Of a stretch of 36,674 nucleotides of DNA, positions 33,588 to 36,674 are shown in pieces; the stretch's first letter is position 1; each line of letters starts with the position of its first letter. The notes below the pieces were generated by a model. The model saw nothing but the letters and a program-made list of their open reading frames with translations. It made no database searches and was not told the DNA's origin. Both the position numbers and the translations under genes were made by a program. Location of the stretch: assembly GCA_020832655.1 (NCBI GenBank), contig JAFIEF010000030.1:1-36674 (forward strand), read 5' to 3'. This DNA is from Paracoccaceae bacterium. Lineage in GTDB: Bacteria; Pseudomonadota; Alphaproteobacteria; Rhodobacterales; Rhodobacteraceae.

Positions 33588-33640
33588 AGACAGCCTCGCA
33601 AGCGCAGAAAGACCGCCGCCCGCCCCAGTCAGGAGAACAC

Positions 33641-35062
33641 ATGACACATACCGATTTCCGCCCGTTTCAGACCGATCTGGACGCCGATGAAGCACTGGCC
33701 CTGTTGCAGGCCACGACAAACGGCGCCGATGATGGCGAGCTGTTTGTCGAGCGGCGCGTCTCTGAATCCCTGCTGCTGGACGATCAGCGCATCAAATCGG
33801 CCAGCTACAACGCCGCCGAAGGCTTCGGCCTGCGCGCCGTGCGCGGCGAGGTGGCGGGCTATGCGCATTCCACCCATATGACGATGGACGCGCTGCGCCG
33901 CGCTGCGGAAACCGCGCGGCTGGCGGTGGGCGATGGCGGCGGGGTGCTGGCCGATCCGCCCCCTGCGACAAATCGTCGCCTCTATGGTGATGCCGACCCG
34001 ATTGCCGGGGTGGCATTTGCCCCCAAGCTGGATGTCCTGCGCGCAATAGATGACTTCCTGCGCGGGCTGGACAGCCGGGTGGTGCAGGTGTCGGCCTCGC
34101 TGGCCGCGTCGCTTCAGCAGGTCGAGATCCTGCGCCCCGAAGGCATGCATCTGCGCGACACAAGGCCGATGTGCCGCATCAACATCTCGGTCATTGTCGA
34201 ACAGGACGGGCGGCGCGAATCGGGCAGCGCAGGCGGCGGCGGGCGCACCGGGCTGGAAGGCTGGGTCACGCCTGAAAGCTGGCAGCCCCTGGCGCGCGAG
34301 GCGTTGCGCATCGCGCTGGTCAATCTGCGCGCCGAGCCCGCGCCTGCGGGGGTGATGGATGTTGTGCTTGGCCCCGGCTGGCCGGGCATCTTGCTGCATG
34401 AAGCCATCGGCCACGGGCTGGAAGGCGATTTCAACCGCAAGGGCAGTTCCGCCTTTGCCGGGCTGATGGGCCAGCAAATCGCCGCGCGCGGGGTGACGGT
34501 TCTGGATGATGGCACCATCCCCGACCGGCGCGGTTCCTTGACCATTGACGATGAGGGCACGCCCTCGGGGCGCAATGTGCTGATCGAGGATGGCGTGCTG
34601 GTGGGCTACATGCAGGACCGCCAGAATGCGCGGCTGATGGGGGTCAGGCCCACAGGCAACGGGCGGCGCGAATCCTATGCCCATGCCCCGATGCCGCGCA
34701 TGACCAACACCTATATGCAGGCAGGCGACACCGACCCGGCGGCGATTCTGGCCGATCTGAAGGATGGCATCTATGCGGTGGGCTTTGGCGGCGGACAGGT
34801 GGACATCACCAATGGCAAATTCGTCTTTTCCTGCACCGAAGCCTACCGCGTGCAGAACGGCCGGGTTGGCGCGCCGGTCAAAGGGGCCACACTGATCGGC
34901 GACGGCGCGACCGCGCTGACGAAGATCCGCGCGGTGGGCAATGACATGACGCTTGATCCCGGCATGGGCACTTGCGGCAAGGCAGGCCAATGGGTGCCGG
35001 TGGGGGTGGGCCAGCCCACGCTGATGATCGGCGGGCTGACCGTGGGCGGGTCGGCAGCCTGA
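33641..35062 (+). CDS. tldD: Metalloprotease TldD
   Basis: A 473-residue member of the TldD/PmbA family, which with TldE forms a zinc protease that degrades unfolded peptides and trims leader peptides of some modified peptides (microcin B17 type). The zinc motif HEAIGH is at 253-258 (LLHEAIGHGLEGD), and the C-terminal domain carries GMGTCGKAGQWVPVGVGQPT, characteristic of TldD rather than TldE. ATG 33641 is preceded by AGGAG. No pmbA/tldE is in the window. An FNR-type box lies upstream. Confidence 0.95.
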   Translation: MTHTDFRPFQTDLDADEALALLQATTNGADDGELFVERRVSESLLLDDQRIKSASYNAAEGFGLRAVRGEVAGYAHSTHMTMDALRRAAETARLAVGDGGGVLADPPPATNRRLYGDADPIAGVAFAPKLDVLRAIDDFLRGLDSRVVQVSASLAASLQQVEILRPEGMHLRDTRPMCRINISVIVEQDGRRESGSAGGGGRTGLEGWVTPESWQPLAREALRIALVNLRAEPAPAGVMDVVLGPGWPGILLHEAIGHGLEGDFNRKGSSAFAGLMGQQIAARGVTVLDDGTIPDRRGSLTIDDEGTPSGRNVLIEDGVLVGYMQDRQNARLMGVRPTGNGRRESYAHAPMPRMTNTYMQAGDTDPAAILADLKDGIYAVGFGGGQVDITNGKFVFSCTEAYRVQNGRVGAPVKGATLIGDGATALTKIRAVGNDMTLDPGMGTCGKAGQWVPVGVGQPTLMIGGLTVGGSAA

Positions 35063-35155
35063 AGCCGCGCTTTTTTCGCAATGCCGGGGCAGGCGTTTAC
35101 GCCGCCTTAACCAATATGGCGCAGATTGGGATGCGAATGAGGCGAGGCGGTTGGA

Positions 35156-36301
35156 ATGGCGCAAGATTTGTTTTCTTCTCACCCACCCTTCACCCCACCC
35201 ACCACGGAAGAGGACAGGCTGTCCTGGCTTCGCCTCATTCGCTCTTCCCGTGTCGGTCCGACAACCTTTTTCCGGCTGATGTCGGAACATGGCACGGCCC
35301 AGGCCGCGCTGGACGCGCTGCCTGCGCTTGCCCGTGCTGCGGGTGTCGCCGATTACGCCCCCTTCCCTGCCGACAAGGCACTGGCAGAGATTGACCTGGC
35401 CCGCGCCAAGGGCGCGCGGATGCTATGTTTCGCAACGGATGCCTATCCCGCAACGCTGGCCGCCATCCCCGACCCGCCCCCGGTGCTGTGGTGCATGGGC
35501 CAGCGCGGGCCAATCCTGCGCCCGATGGTGGCGCTGGTGGGCGCGCGCAATGCCTCCAGCCTGGGGACACGCATGGCGCGCCAACTGGCCGAAGGGCTGG
35601 GGCATGAAGGTTACAGTATCGTTTCAGGGCTGGCGCGCGGGATCGATACCGCCGCGCATCACGCCAGCCTGAAAACCGGCACCATCGCGGTAATGGGCGG
35701 GGGGGTCGATGTGATCTACCCGGCCGAAAATGCCGTGCTGGCCGCGGCCATCGCCGATCAGGGCTTGCGGCTGTCGGAACAGCCGATGGGCACCTATCCG
35801 CAGGCGCGCCATTTCCCGCCGCGCAACCGCATCATTTCGGGGCTGGCGCTGGCGGTGGTGGTGGTCGAGGCGGCGGAAAAATCCGGCACGCTGATCACCG
35901 CGCGCGATGCGCTGGATCAGGGGCGCGAGATCATGGCCGTGCCCGGCCATCCGGTCGATGGGCGCGCGGGCGGCTGCAACCGGCTGATCCGCGAGGGCGC
36001 GACGCTGGTGCGCCATGTCGATGACATTCTGGGCGTGCTGCACCGCCTGCAAGACCCCCCGGCGTGCAAGGCGGAGGTGGCCGCACCCGACCCGACACCC
36101 CCGGATGAACCCCGCGCCGATCAGGGCGGCGGGGCGCTGACAGCGCGGATACTGACGCAGCTTGGCCCCAGCCCGGTGGCAGAGGATCAGCTGATCCGCG
36201 ATTTGCAAACTTCGGCGGCGCTGATCTCTCCCACTCTGGTCACGATGGAACTGCAAGGCCGCATCCAGCGCCACCCCGGCGGGCTGGTCAGCCGGGTGTG
36301 A
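35156..36301 (+). CDS. dprA: DNA-processing protein DprA (Smf)
   Basis: Loads RecA on incoming single-stranded DNA during natural transformation; many non-competent bacteria also keep it. The 381 residues have an N-terminal SAM-like region (WLRLIRSSRVGPTTFF), a Rossmann-type core with VALVGARNASSLG, SGLARGIDTAAHHASL, PPRNRIISGLA and EKSGTLITARDALDQGRE, and a C-terminal winged helix (about 320-381, DQLIRDLQTSAALISPTLV). In alphaproteobacteria dprA also supports gene-transfer-agent DNA uptake, which is relevant to the DUF2793 gene nearby. Normal length, no lesion. Confidence 0.95.
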   Translation: MAQDLFSSHPPFTPPTTEEDRLSWLRLIRSSRVGPTTFFRLMSEHGTAQAALDALPALARAAGVADYAPFPADKALAEIDLARAKGARMLCFATDAYPATLAAIPDPPPVLWCMGQRGPILRPMVALVGARNASSLGTRMARQLAEGLGHEGYSIVSGLARGIDTAAHHASLKTGTIAVMGGGVDVIYPAENAVLAAAIADQGLRLSEQPMGTYPQARHFPPRNRIISGLALAVVVVEAAEKSGTLITARDALDQGREIMAVPGHPVDGRAGGCNRLIREGATLVRHVDDILGVLHRLQDPPACKAEVAAPDPTPPDEPRADQGGGALTARILTQLGPSPVAEDQLIRDLQTSAALISPTLVTMELQGRIQRHPGGLVSRV

Positions 36302-36342
36302 TTGGGGGGAAGCTGGCCGTGGCGGCCCCAAAGGGGGGGCGA

Positions 36343-36358
36343 TGTTTCACGTGAAACA
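36343..36358. promoter_or_regulatory. parS centromere site (ParB-binding)
   Basis: TGTTTCACGTGAAACA is a perfect 16-bp palindrome identical to the conserved chromosomal parS consensus. ParB spreads from such sites and, with ParA, moves the origin region to the pole; ParB also loads SMC there. It lies 42 bases downstream of dprA. In most bacteria parS sites cluster near the replication origin. Confidence 0.92.
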
Positions 36359-36369
36359 TAAGTCATTGA

Positions 36370-36375
36370 TATAAT
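36370..36375 (+). promoter_or_regulatory. Candidate -10 element beside parS
   Basis: A consensus TATAAT sits in an AT-rich stretch (36360-36390) right after parS. No good -35 is present at 16-18 bases upstream; that position falls inside parS. A promoter for a gene to the right would therefore be exposed to ParB occupancy. Weak evidence. Confidence 0.3.
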
Positions 36376-36504
36376 TGTTAATTTTTTACTGCGCGGGCGT
36401 GCGGTGGGGGCATTTCGCGCAACGGGCAGAGCGCCCCCTGCCCCGCGCATGGGGGCGCGACGCAAAACCGGGCCGGGGAACAATTCAGACCGACCGGCCG
36501 GGCG

Positions 36505-36557
36505 ATGACAGCAGACAACCCGCGTCCGCCCGAGCTGGGCGCGGAACCCGCGCCCCC
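36505..36557 (+). CDS. Possible start of a further gene, truncated by unreliable sequence
   Basis: An ATG at 36505 opens a frame reading MTADNPRPPELGAEPAPP before it enters the poly-G tract. I do not recognise the product, there is no clear Shine-Dalgarno and the sequence beyond is not trustworthy. It may equally be non-coding. Confidence 0.15.
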
Positions 36558-36558
36558 C

Positions 36559-36660
36559 GGGGGGGGGGGGGGGGGGGGGTGGGGGGGGGGGGGGGGGGGG
36601 GGGGGTGGGGGGGGTGGGGGGGGGGGGGGGGGGGGCGGCCCCGGGGGGGGGGGGGGGGGG
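36559..36660. other. Poly-G low-complexity tract, probable sequencing or assembly artefact
   Basis: About 100 bases that are almost all G, broken only by single T residues and one CGGCCCC. Nothing like it occurs elsewhere in the window. Such tracts at contig ends are typical of two-colour short-read chemistry where no signal is called as G. Bases after 36558 should not be used for annotation. Confidence 0.8.
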
Positions 36661-36674
36661 CGAGGCGCTGTGGG

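Noticed and set aside
33629-35290. 553-residue minus-strand frame opposite tldD
   Set aside because: Antisense shadow of a gene with an intact HEAIGH protease motif.

Overview
This is chromosomal DNA of a GC-rich alphaproteobacterium, almost certainly a Rhodobacteraceae/Rhodobacterales member. The protein families point that way: a COQ9 gene beside rpsU, a ctaC-ctaB-small ORF-ctaG-ctaE oxidase cluster, a DUF4169/ribbon-helix-helix pair, a bacterial NaV channel and a DUF2793 protein. Genes are dense, both strands are used about equally, and many neighbours overlap by ATGA or TGATG. Genus and species cannot be fixed from sequence reading alone.

Layout. 1-5091: histidine utilisation by the five-step, N-formylglutamate route. 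hutI-hutH-hutG run leftward and hutF-hutC rightward from a shared intergenic palindrome that looks like the HutC operator; hutU is not in the window. 5107-6369: a D-amino-acid dehydrogenase-like flavoprotein. 6557-12692: a small orphan protein, a fused ABC exporter with a VOC protein, a TrmA/RlmD-type RNA methyltransferase, a voltage-gated Na+ channel and an L,D-transpeptidase lipoprotein. 12970-17000: a complete polyamine ABC importer (potFGHI), with a strong hairpin just after the binding-protein gene. 17172-20187: a quinone oxidoreductase, a class IV aminotransferase, COQ9 and rpsU.

20237-22596 holds the most unusual segment. It is a compact, partly AT-richer restriction-modification cassette: a beta-class DNA methyltransferase facing a PLD/HKD-type (BfiI-like) nuclease, with abutting stop codons. 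It is bracketed by two 37-bp exact direct repeats of the rpsU terminator, as if it had inserted there with target duplication and no recombinase of its own. rmuC follows.

24446-29630: a MITE-like repeat (inverted copy of one at 6807), the RHH/DUF4169 pair, a DUF2793 protein, an MFS carrier, a periplasmic MsrA and a membrane PilZ protein. 29892-33422: the cta operon for aa3-type cytochrome oxidase (subunits II and III, heme O synthase, Cox11), closed by a perfect terminator. A perfect FNR-type box lies between ctaC and tldD. 33641-36301: tldD and dprA. A perfect 16-bp parS site (36343-36358) follows, which suggests proximity to the replication origin. The last ~115 bases are mostly a poly-G tract that is probably a sequencing or assembly artefact.

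No rRNA, tRNA, CRISPR array, integrase or transposase gene was recognised.
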